Source of the DNA: Kribbella steppae
Lineage (GTDB): Bacteria > Actinomycetota > Actinomycetes > Propionibacteriales > Kribbellaceae
Length of the DNA stretch: 64,000 nucleotides
Reading direction: 5' to 3'
Assembly: GCF_004342025.1 (NCBI RefSeq)
Contig: NZ_SLWN01000017.1
Coordinates: forward strand, 62,001 to 126,000
Positions 39,198-46,872 of the stretch are shown one piece after another (within the stretch, counting starts at the first letter, position 1; every line of letters starts with the position of its first letter). The position numbers and the translations under genes are program-made. Below the pieces are notes generated by a model. That model saw only the letters and a program-made list of their open reading frames with translations, did not search any database and was not told the DNA's origin.

Positions 39198-41498
39198 TCA
39201 GCGGGCACCGAGTTCGTAGATCTTGACCTCGCCGTCCTGGTAGCGCAGCACCGCCAGCTCGTCCAGCTTCGCGGACACCGGTCCGTCTCGCCGGTCAGCG
39301 TAGATCCAGCGTGCGCCGTACTGCCGGCGGACCTGCTCCAGCACCTCTGCGGTCGGCGCCGTCAGGACCTGGAGGGAGAGCTGGACGCGGTCCGGCCACG
39401 GCGACGGCTGGTCCCGGTACATCTTGCCGTCGGCACCGTTGGTGGCCAAAGCCTGCTGGGTGTAGGCCCAGCCCTCCATCACGGTTCGGCGCCCCGCCAT
39501 CCCGCTGACGAGATACCCCCGCGCATCGCAACCAGGCGTCCGGGGACCGGCTGACAGGCACCAACTGCCGGTGACCACCACGTCCGACGGCGCGGAGTGC
39601 GCCTCGAGCCATAGCGCGGCCGCCTGCTCATCCGGATGGACCAGTCCGCTCGCCGCACGGTATTCGCCGTCCGTCCGGAGGGCGACGTACGAGGACCTGG
39701 CCAGGTCTACGAGAGACAGCGCTGTCACCACGAGGACGAGCACGGCGAGGCCGAGCCCGCGAAGTCCCACCCAGCGGCGCCTCGTCAGCAGCCAGCCGGA
39801 GACCAGCAGCGCCGTCAGTACGGCGGTCACCAGCAGTAGCCGTGCGAGCGCCTCGACCTGAGCCTCTCTGGAAGCTCCGGACCGGAGCGCTGCTGGTTGC
39901 GTGACCTCGTAGAACACAACGCCCAGCACCAGTGCGGACACGCTGACCAGCACCATGGTCCGACGGCAGCGGCCTTCGAAGGCGACCGCCACCAGCCAAG
40001 CCGCAGCGGCGGCTCCGAACGGCACGACGCTGCGGAGAAAGTACTGCTGACCCCCCGAGGGGTGATTGACCAGCAGCATGCCGGCCCAGGCACCGGTGAG
40101 GGCTCCGACCAGCAGCCAGGCGACCGGATCGCGCGTGGTCGACCGAACCAGAACCAGGCCGAAACCGGTGAGCAGTCCGGCGGACGACACCAGGATCAGT
40201 CCGAGCATGACCGCGACCCCGGCGATCGCAGTCGAGTCGCCCGAGGTCAGTGACGGCAGCAGCCAGCCGCCGGTGCCCGGCAACGACAGGTCGCCGGTGA
40301 TCCCGCGGTAGTCCGCCCGGAACCTGGCGATGGCCAAGAACTGGAATCCTGATCCGCTGGTGCTGCCGGCGACAAAGCGCAAGGTGCCGAGCATCACGAG
40401 CATCAGGATCAGGCCCGCGCTGATCGAACGCCACGGCAGCTTCCGGTCCCGGATCAGGACGAACAGCGCGGCCAGTCCGACGCCGCCGATCAGGAGGGGC
40501 AAGGTCGACGGTTTCGATCCACCGGCGATGACCGCCAGCGCTGCAGCGAGCACCCAGGCGCCTCGGCCGCCTCTGCCACGGAACAGGGCGTCGACGAGGA
40601 AGATCGCCGCCGCGGTTCCGGTGACGAGGCTGAAGGTCATGGAAGGGCTGAGCAGACTTGCGGATCTGGTCGGCAGGACGATCAGCGCGGCCAGCACTCC
40701 GGTCCACCACACCTTGCTGACCTGCCGGGCCAGGGACGCGCACACGAGCAGCACGACAATTGCCTGCGGCAGCAGCCAGAGCCGGAAGTACACCAAGGCG
40801 GGCGAGAGCCGAGTTATGTCCGCCGCGCCGGCCATGTCGGCGTTGGCGAACCAGTGGTAGTCCAGCGGCTCACCGGCCACCTGCGGAAGTTGCGGCGGCA
40901 CCGACCGCATCAGCTCGTTCACCATCGACAGGTGAAACAGCAGGTCCTGGTAGTAGGACGTACCGTCCGGTGGCGGCTTGTGGTCGGACAGTGAGGTGAA
41001 GGTGACGAGGGCGACCAGCAGGGTCGCGCAGATCGCCAGGCCCCAGGACCACGCCACCGGCAGCGGAGCCGGCGCCGCGATCCGCCAGCACTGCCGCAGC
41101 CGAGGCAGCACCGCGAAGACGGCCAGGACGAGCAACGGCCAGACGACCAGCCAGGACTGCAGCCCCAGAGCCGTGAAGATCGCCCAGCCCAGCAATTGGT
41201 AGGCCATCCCGACCACTGCGCCCAAGCCGACGTCCTCGGCCCAGTTTCCGTTACTTCGCCACGCGGCCCGCAGCAGCAGTACGCCGGGTAGAACGACGCA
41301 GCAGCCGAAATAGACGGAGTAGGTGAGCACGGCCGCCAAGGGCACGTCGATCACAAGCAGCCCGCCGATGCCGGCCACCACCGGAAACAACCAGGGAACA
41401 AGCCGGCCGACGATCGCCGGACCGGGCGAGCCAGGACGCGTGACAACGGGTGGTCCCAGTGGGGGGATCGCCGTCGCGCCTGACTGTGCGGTGATCAC
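39198..41498 (-). CDS. Large polytopic membrane protein, GT-C-like (paralogue 3)
   Basis: 766 residues, about a dozen transmembrane helices with a C-terminal soluble domain. It is very close in design to paralogue 1 at 18778: YSVYFGCCVVLPGVLLLRAA, GTSYYQDLLFHLSMVNELMR, LDYHWFANADMA and LLSPSMTFSLVTG match the same loops there. The C-terminal block is CDARGYLVSGMAGRRTVMEG, QPSPWPDRVQLS, PTAEVLEQVRRQYGARWIYA and VKIYELGAR. GTG start 41498. It sits between the two pse blocks. The external acidic and His residues suggest a GT-C transferase, but this is inference. Confidence 0.7.
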   Translation of the reverse strand: MITAQSGATAIPPLGPPVVTRPGSPGPAIVGRLVPWLFPVVAGIGGLLVIDVPLAAVLTYSVYFGCCVVLPGVLLLRAAWRSNGNWAEDVGLGAVVGMAYQLLGWAIFTALGLQSWLVVWPLLVLAVFAVLPRLRQCWRIAAPAPLPVAWSWGLAICATLLVALVTFTSLSDHKPPPDGTSYYQDLLFHLSMVNELMRSVPPQLPQVAGEPLDYHWFANADMAGAADITRLSPALVYFRLWLLPQAIVVLLVCASLARQVSKVWWTGVLAALIVLPTRSASLLSPSMTFSLVTGTAAAIFLVDALFRGRGGRGAWVLAAALAVIAGGSKPSTLPLLIGGVGLAALFVLIRDRKLPWRSISAGLILMLVMLGTLRFVAGSTSGSGFQFLAIARFRADYRGITGDLSLPGTGGWLLPSLTSGDSTAIAGVAVMLGLILVSSAGLLTGFGLVLVRSTTRDPVAWLLVGALTGAWAGMLLVNHPSGGQQYFLRSVVPFGAAAAAWLVAVAFEGRCRRTMVLVSVSALVLGVVFYEVTQPAALRSGASREAQVEALARLLLVTAVLTALLVSGWLLTRRRWVGLRGLGLAVLVLVVTALSLVDLARSSYVALRTDGEYRAASGLVHPDEQAAALWLEAHSAPSDVVVTGSWCLSAGPRTPGCDARGYLVSGMAGRRTVMEGWAYTQQALATNGADGKMYRDQPSPWPDRVQLSLQVLTAPTAEVLEQVRRQYGARWIYADRRDGPVSAKLDELAVLRYQDGEVKIYELGAR

Positions 41499-41676
41499 CG
41501 GCCTATTTCAGCACGGGTGCCTCCCAGGCAACCGGAACCCAGTAGGGTCGGTCCGAGTGCCGGAGGGCTCCGCCACCAGGAATCCCAGGTGCGGATCGAC
41601 GAAATCGCCCGGCCGTGAAGATCGAGTCGATCACCCGCCGACAGACCGCTACCCCGAAAGTTGGTATAACTCTGTG

Positions 41677-43374
41677 GTGACGGCCCCGATCGAAGTTCAG
41701 AAAAGCCTGACGGACACTGCGGAGTTTCCGCAGTTCTGCACGACGGCCCTCGAGTTCTGGCGACGGAACCTGCTTCCCAGTGGCGAGCGTGTGATCCTGG
41801 TCGAAGCGATGAGCCAGGACATCCGCGTCACGTTGCGTAACCTCACGATAGCGAACGCCCTGCGGCGGTTCATCCCGGCCAAGCTGGTTGTCTTCACCGG
41901 CGCGGACGACGACTGGAACGAGATCCTCTGGACGTTCTTCGACTCCGAGGTGCTGTCGGCGATCTCGCGCGCGTACGGCGCGGTCGACGTGATCGACATC
42001 CACGAACTGGTGGACAGCCGGATCGCTGATCGCGAGCCTGGCGATCTGCACGTTGCCGGGAAGGACCTGCCGGTGGCCGGGTCGGGCATCGAGCCGGCCG
42101 TACTGGACGAGATCGTCCGCGCGACGCTCTGCCGGGTGCTCAAGGTTGCGCGGGTGACCGACGAGATTCGCGCCGGTGCGAAGTACGCCGAGGTCCGGCG
42201 GCGGAGCGAGCAGTTCTCGAACATCTACGATGCCCTCTTCACCGGCCTCGACCCGGTCGCCCTGGTGACCAGCCACGTCGACTACAACCATTGGGGGCTG
42301 GCGGTCGAGACGGCCACCCGGTTCAACGTACCGACGGTGCACGTCCAGAGCACGGGCACCTTCAAGGCGTATGCGCTCTTCCCCGAGAAGCGGCGCGGTG
42401 CGGCGACCTTCCGGGCCGAGCTCACTCATCAGATCGGGGAGTTCTTCGAGCAGTACGTCTGGTCGAACCGGGACCGGTTGCGGTCCAGCGCCGAGCTGAC
42501 CGCCTGGCGGGTGAAGGGCAACTGGGGGAGGCCGGCATGGTGGCGTGGTGGCGCGATGGCGGCGATCGAGTTGCAAACCCCCGAGGATCGGCTGTCACTG
42601 CGCGAGCACGCCCTGACGAGGTTCGGCTTCGATCCGGACAAGCCGGTGGTCGCGGTGTTCAACCACGCGATCTCCGACGCGCCCCGGACGAACGTCGAGA
42701 TCTTCGACGACCTCGCTGCCTGGTACGAGGCGACGGCGAACTACGCGACCAACCGTGACGACGTGAACTGGTTGTTTATCGACCACCCGAACCAGGACCT
42801 GTACGACTCGACCGGATTCTTCGACAGCCTGAAGGCGCGCCACGCCGGCTCGCCGCCGGTCTTCCTGCCCAGCCTCGAGCTGAGCAAGAACGTGATGTGG
42901 AGCCTGGTCGATCTCGGCGTCACGGTCCGCGGCAGCATCAGCAACGAGCTGCCCGCATTCGGCATCCCTGCGATCCAGGCGGGCTGGTCGGAGTGGAGCC
43001 AGTGCGGGTTCACGATCGTGGCTGAAGACGCCGGCGACTACTGGAAGCGGCTGGACGACTCGATCGAGAGCCTGCTGGCCGGGCGCCCCCTGATCACCGA
43101 GGAGCAGATCGAGCGCGCCCGGCTCTGGGCGTGGTTCTACCGCAGCGGAGCGGATGTCTCGACCCAACTGGTACAGCCCTGGGAGATGGGCCGGACCCAG
43201 CAGTTGCTGCGCGCCGTCAGTGTGTCGATGCGGCATGTCGAGACAGACGCCGACCCGGCCTTCACCGCAGTTCGCCGGATGTGGGCCCGTAAGGATCCCT
43301 TCCTGACCCGTATCGACATGACGATGCCGCCCGAGGAGTTCGCCTTGGCGCTGGGTGGAGTGAGCGAGCTGTGA
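41677..43374 (+). CDS. Capsule-type polysaccharide biosynthesis protein, GT-B-like
   Basis: 565 residues from GTG 41677 (a GTG codon also precedes it at 41674). TATAAC at 41665-41670 is a likely -10 box. The middle contains LVTSHVDYNHWGLAVETATR and VPTVHVQSTGTFKAYALFPE; the C-terminal half has VNWLFIDHPNQDLYDSTGFF, VTVRGSISNELPAFGIPAIQ and AGWSEWSQCGFT. Text such as HPN and GTISxELPxxGIP is typical of the capsule/LPS Kdo-transferase-like GT-B proteins. It starts an operon of three overlapping genes followed closely by pseG. Candidate nonulosonate or sugar transferase; donor unknown. Confidence 0.68.
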   Translation: MTAPIEVQKSLTDTAEFPQFCTTALEFWRRNLLPSGERVILVEAMSQDIRVTLRNLTIANALRRFIPAKLVVFTGADDDWNEILWTFFDSEVLSAISRAYGAVDVIDIHELVDSRIADREPGDLHVAGKDLPVAGSGIEPAVLDEIVRATLCRVLKVARVTDEIRAGAKYAEVRRRSEQFSNIYDALFTGLDPVALVTSHVDYNHWGLAVETATRFNVPTVHVQSTGTFKAYALFPEKRRGAATFRAELTHQIGEFFEQYVWSNRDRLRSSAELTAWRVKGNWGRPAWWRGGAMAAIELQTPEDRLSLREHALTRFGFDPDKPVVAVFNHAISDAPRTNVEIFDDLAAWYEATANYATNRDDVNWLFIDHPNQDLYDSTGFFDSLKARHAGSPPVFLPSLELSKNVMWSLVDLGVTVRGSISNELPAFGIPAIQAGWSEWSQCGFTIVAEDAGDYWKRLDDSIESLLAGRPLITEEQIERARLWAWFYRSGADVSTQLVQPWEMGRTQQLLRAVSVSMRHVETDADPAFTAVRRMWARKDPFLTRIDMTMPPEEFALALGGVSEL

Positions 43375-44618
43375 CCAGAACCTTCACCACGCCGCGATTC
43401 CAGACCGCATTCGATCCGGTGATCGAGCCGCTGACGCTGCCCGGCGAACTCCGCTCGGGGGCGGCCGCTGAGCTGACCACCGTCGACCAGATGGTTCGCG
43501 GCAATGCCGTGATCGGCCGTTTCATCGCCTCGCCGGCACTGCTCGGCGTCAAGGTCCGACCGACCGGCCGTCCGGTCCGGGTCACCGCGCACTTCCGCTT
43601 CGACAGCATGTCGCTGGACTGGTGGGAACAACGCGTCACGACGCCGGGTCCGATCCGTGGTGCCGGTGCGCCTCGGCTGCTCCTGGTACGTGCGCAGGGC
43701 AAGACCCGCGGCGCCGCGCTGATGATCCGGCCGGCAGTGGATTTCCGCAGAGCGGCGACCGGGGTCGTCTGCTTCGACCTGCGGCCGGAGGAGTTGACCG
43801 CGGAAGGACTGTTCGTCTTCGAGATGGTCAGCATCGACACGGGCCGGCCGGCGTGGGCACCCGCCGTGCCGGCCGGTTCGGTCGGCATCATGATGGACGT
43901 GATCGAGTTCGCCGAGGTGGAGGGCGATCGCGAGGTCGGCCTGGTCTCCACCGGCACCCTGCCGGCCGACCCTGGGGACGGCAGGCTGACGCTCGGCGCG
44001 GGGTACTTCGTGGCCAATCCGGGCGACCGCGACGAGCCACGGCGCTGGATCGCTCGCGCGACTCTGGTGGAACCGGTGCTGCCGGGGCCCCGGACCAAGT
44101 TCGCGCCGTTCGTCGACCCGGTAGGCGAGCCGATCGAAAGCCGGCCGAGCACATCGCGCGACACCAAGCAAAGGATCAAACGCAGGGCCAAGCGTGCCGC
44201 CCGCTGGGTCGTCCCGGTGGCCGCCGTTCCGGTGGCGCGCAGAGTGCGCAGGCGGGCGGCAGGTCTCGAGCGCAGGTTTCTTCGAGCCGCCAAGCGGTCG
44301 ATGTCCGCTCGCTCCATGTCCTGGGTGAGCACTTCGTTCTTGGCTCCGCGGGTCTCAGCGCGCAACCCCCTCACAGATGTGATGTTCGACCTGGTCAGCC
44401 GGAACCTCGTGCAGGTGGAGCTGGCCGGGATCGGAGGTGGTGCGACGCCCGGCGTGCAGGTGCTGGCACGTGTGGGAGCGGAGATCGAGATCGTCACCGA
44501 TGGTCCGCTGACCGTCCCGGCGCTGGTCCGGCTGTCGATCGACCCGTCGAGCCTGCGAGGGGTGCCAGGCGTCGACGACAAAACAGTGTGCTGGGAACTC
44601 GTTGAGACCGAGTCCTGA
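43371..44618 (+). CDS. Unknown glycan-locus protein with a basic central linker
   Basis: 415 residues; the GTG start overlaps the previous stop (GTGA) and the stop overlaps the next start (TGATG). Two beta-rich regions (about 1-235 and 330-415) flank a strongly basic segment (TKQRIKRRAKRAARWVVPVA, RRVRRRAAGLERRFLRAAKR). The first region resembles carbohydrate-binding jelly rolls (RVTAHFRFDSMSLDWWEQRV; VVCFDLRPEELTAEGLFVFE), but I cannot name a family. No signal peptide or certain membrane helix. The tight operon position implies work together with the GT before and the beta-helix protein after it. Confidence 0.6.
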   Translation: MTRTFTTPRFQTAFDPVIEPLTLPGELRSGAAAELTTVDQMVRGNAVIGRFIASPALLGVKVRPTGRPVRVTAHFRFDSMSLDWWEQRVTTPGPIRGAGAPRLLLVRAQGKTRGAALMIRPAVDFRRAATGVVCFDLRPEELTAEGLFVFEMVSIDTGRPAWAPAVPAGSVGIMMDVIEFAEVEGDREVGLVSTGTLPADPGDGRLTLGAGYFVANPGDRDEPRRWIARATLVEPVLPGPRTKFAPFVDPVGEPIESRPSTSRDTKQRIKRRAKRAARWVVPVAAVPVARRVRRRAAGLERRFLRAAKRSMSARSMSWVSTSFLAPRVSARNPLTDVMFDLVSRNLVQVELAGIGGGATPGVQVLARVGAEIEIVTDGPLTVPALVRLSIDPSSLRGVPGVDDKTVCWELVETES

Positions 44619-45598
44619 TGGTTGCCGAGTACCGGCCGCGACTCACTGGTGACGGGGATGAGAACGGTGCGCTGCTCCGAGGCCTGCTGAGCGACTCCGA
44701 ACCCGGTCGCGTGGTCCTGCCGACAGGGTCCTACCCGATCACCGGGGGGCTGGTGCTCACCGATTCCTGGTGCGTGTGCGGATCCGGTACGACGTTGTGG
44801 CGGGCGGAGGCCGAGGAATCGCCGTTGATCCACGTCCTCGGATCGGACGTTTGGGTCACAGACCTGACCCTCGAGCTCCCGGACGCCTCGCCTGGTCCGC
44901 ACGACGGGGCGGATTGGACCGCCATCACGATCGGCCGGTACTTCTACACCGAAAAGCCGGAGTGGATCGAACGGATCACCGTGGAACGGGTGGTGATCCG
45001 GCGGGCCGGCCGGTGTGCGGCGAACAGCATCACGCTGATCGGGGCCGTCCGGGACGCGCGATTCGCGAACCTCGAGGTGCACGGGGGTGGCACCGCCTTC
45101 ATGGCGCACTGGGGTGCCGTCGGCGCGGCCGTGAACGAGATCAGCGGACACTCGCTGCACCCTCACCACTTTCAGGTGGAAGGCCTGCGGGTGCACGACG
45201 CCTTCGAGGCGTTCTGTCTCAGCTCCGTGCACGATGTCGAGGTGCGAGACCTGCAGTGCGAGCGGGTCGAGATCGGATTCCGGTTGCTGCCCGGGGACAA
45301 CACCGACCGGTACCACGAGAAGGGTGCCGGCTCGGGCATCAACCACCGCCTGTCGATCAGCGGCTGTGACATCGGCTGGTGCGGCGACCTCTACGCCATC
45401 CGGGTCGCGGGCTGGGGCCGGAGCGAGGTCGACGGCACCGTCACCACTCGTGCGTACACCGACCTCGTCCTGCGCGACGTGACGGTCCGGACACTGCCAC
45501 TCTTGGTCAACGGCCGCCCGCCCCGCGAGGGACGCCGCCCGATCGTCGTCGAGGACGCCGGTCTGGTGGATCTCGACGACGTCCGTGTGCTTTCCTGA
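44618..45598 (+). CDS. Cytoplasmic right-handed beta-helix protein (pectate-lyase-like)
   Basis: 326 residues without a signal peptide. RVVLPTGSYPITGGLVLTDS is the usual first turn of pectate-lyase/GH28-type beta-helices, followed by repeating short strands (SPLIHVLGSDVWVTDLTLEL; VHDVEVRDLQCERVEIGF). Possible active-site groups are in DNTDRYHEKGAGSG. Being intracellular and cotranscribed with a glycosyltransferase and upstream of pseG, it is more likely to modify a nucleotide- or lipid-linked sugar than to degrade polymer. Function not established. Confidence 0.68.
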   Translation: MVAEYRPRLTGDGDENGALLRGLLSDSEPGRVVLPTGSYPITGGLVLTDSWCVCGSGTTLWRAEAEESPLIHVLGSDVWVTDLTLELPDASPGPHDGADWTAITIGRYFYTEKPEWIERITVERVVIRRAGRCAANSITLIGAVRDARFANLEVHGGGTAFMAHWGAVGAAVNEISGHSLHPHHFQVEGLRVHDAFEAFCLSSVHDVEVRDLQCERVEIGFRLLPGDNTDRYHEKGAGSGINHRLSISGCDIGWCGDLYAIRVAGWGRSEVDGTVTTRAYTDLVLRDVTVRTLPLLVNGRPPREGRRPIVVEDAGLVDLDDVRVLS

Positions 45599-45649
45599 CC
45601 GGACCATTGCCCACGAAGGCCACGTGCACGGCGCCCCTGGCGGACCCGA

Positions 45650-45655
45650 TACGGT
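45650..45655 (+). promoter_or_regulatory. -10 hexamer TACGGT of pseG
   Basis: TACGGT ends six bases before the GTG at 45662; no ribosome-binding site intervenes. Confidence 0.4.
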
Positions 45656-45661
45656 CGGGGC

Positions 45662-46690
45662 GTGACTGTGCGGATCGGCGTCAGGTGTGATGTAGGCCCC
45701 CAGCGGGGGATCGGGCATGTGATGCGGAGTCTGGCGCTGGCGGAGGAACTGGGCGGGCGCGGGGCGGAGCTCGTCTTCGTCTGCGACAGCCACACGGTGC
45801 CGTGGGCGGACGAGCAGATCCGGAGCCGGGAGATCCCGGTCGAGGCGGCTGTCCGGTCGCCACAGGAGCACCTCGACCTCTTCGCGCGGTTGCGACTCGA
45901 CGCGGTGGTGTTCGACTCCTACGACCTGGACGCGGAGGTGTTCACCGCCGTCCGCAAGTCCGGTCTGCCGACGCTCGCGATCGTCGACGGCGACCTGCGC
46001 GGCGCCGAGGCCGACGTCCTCGTCGACCAGAACCTGGGAGCAGAGCTGGACCGCCCGCTTCTGCCGGTGGCCTCCACCCGGCTCGCCGGCCTCGACTACG
46101 TCCTGCTGCGCAACGAGATTCTCCAGTGCCGCGCCCCCGCGCCGCCACAGCCCCGCGAGCACGGGGTTCCCAAGGTGTTCGCATTCTTCGGCGGGACCGA
46201 CGCGTTCGGCGCCGGCCCGCACGTCGTCCGCGCGCTCGCCGTGAGCGGCGTTCCGTTCGAGGGGCTCGTGGTCGCGCCGGGTGACGACCTCGCCGACGCG
46301 ATCCGCGCGGTGGCCCTGGCACCAGGCCAGCATGTCGAGGTGATCGGGCCGACGTCCGAGCTGGCCAAGGCCGTGGTGGCATCGGACCTCGTGCTCAGCG
46401 CCTCGGGGACGTCGACATGGGAGCTGTTGTGCCTCGGGGCCACCGCGGGCCTGGTCTGCGTTGTCGACAACCAGGTGATGGGTTACGAACGAGCGGTCGC
46501 CACCGGCGCCGCGATCGGCGTCGGCGTACTGTCCGATCTCAAGATGGACCCGGCGCCCGCGGCCGCGGTACTCCGCCGGCTGCTGCTGGACCCCGTGGAA
46601 CGGGTCCGGGTGGCTGCCGCCGGGTGGAAGCTGGTCGACGGCCAAGGCCGGTCCCGGGTCGCCGACGCGTTGTTTCAGCTGATTTCGTAG
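45662..46690 (+). CDS. pseG: PseG: UDP-2,4-diacetamido-trideoxy-altropyranose hydrolase
   Basis: 342 residues of the GT28-like PseG/SpsG family. The N-terminus MTVRIGVRCDVGPQRGIGHV and MRSLALAEEL carries the GXGHXXR motif with catalytic His19. The second domain has VFAFFGGTDAFGAG and LVLSASGTSTWELLCLGATA, the UDP-binding side. It removes UDP to give the free 2,4-diacetamido-L-altrose used by PseI. The last codons (LIS and TAG) coincide with the antisense of a degraded GT-C gene end, so the C-terminus has been formed at a recombination scar. Confidence 0.9.
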   Translation: MTVRIGVRCDVGPQRGIGHVMRSLALAEELGGRGAELVFVCDSHTVPWADEQIRSREIPVEAAVRSPQEHLDLFARLRLDAVVFDSYDLDAEVFTAVRKSGLPTLAIVDGDLRGAEADVLVDQNLGAELDRPLLPVASTRLAGLDYVLLRNEILQCRAPAPPQPREHGVPKVFAFFGGTDAFGAGPHVVRALAVSGVPFEGLVVAPGDDLADAIRAVALAPGQHVEVIGPTSELAKAVVASDLVLSASGTSTWELLCLGATAGLVCVVDNQVMGYERAVATGAAIGVGVLSDLKMDPAPAAAVLRRLLLDPVERVRVAAAGWKLVDGQGRSRVADALFQLIS

Positions 46691-46715
46691 ATCGTCGCGT
46701 CCGGCGGTGCGTGCC
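46678..46715 (-). pseudogene. Terminal remnant of a GT-C-like gene
   Basis: On the minus strand the codons read RHAPPDATIYEIS; the intact GT-C paralogue 2 ends RHATLDVTIYEIK. At base level about 34 of 38 positions agree with 31036-31073. It overlaps the end of pseG and is followed within about 40 bases by the GNAT remnant, the same order and strands as the ends of the intact segment at 31.0-35.2 kb. Confidence 0.7.
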
Positions 46716-46749
46716 TGCTTGAAGGCCAGATCGGAGTCACCGCAGCTCC

Positions 46750-46823
46750 TGGCGGGTCTGGGCCCGCTACGGATTCGAGCCCAGCCATAACTTCTGACGG
46801 TTCACCTCGTTGCCGCTTCGTAG
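46750..46823 (+). pseudogene. Terminal remnant of the GNAT gene
   Basis: The plus strand reads VWARYGFEPSHNF and stop; one base shift gives LTVHLVAAS and TAG. The intact GNAT gene ends VWARYGFEPVHNMLTIHLVA, then AT and stop. A single deleted base in the HNM/HNF codons explains the shift. Recognisable similarity starts near 46750 and ends at the TAG at 46821-46823. Confidence 0.75.
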
Positions 46824-46872
46824 AGTGCTTCGGGCACATCGCGTAAGCCGCAGTGAGGGGAGACTTACCGGA

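Noticed and set aside
43262..46645. Very long open frame (over 1,100 codons) on the minus strand
   Set aside because: It is antisense to four well-supported plus-strand genes including pseG, has low-complexity Arg/Gly/Asp composition and no recognisable domain. It is an artefact of GC-rich codon use.
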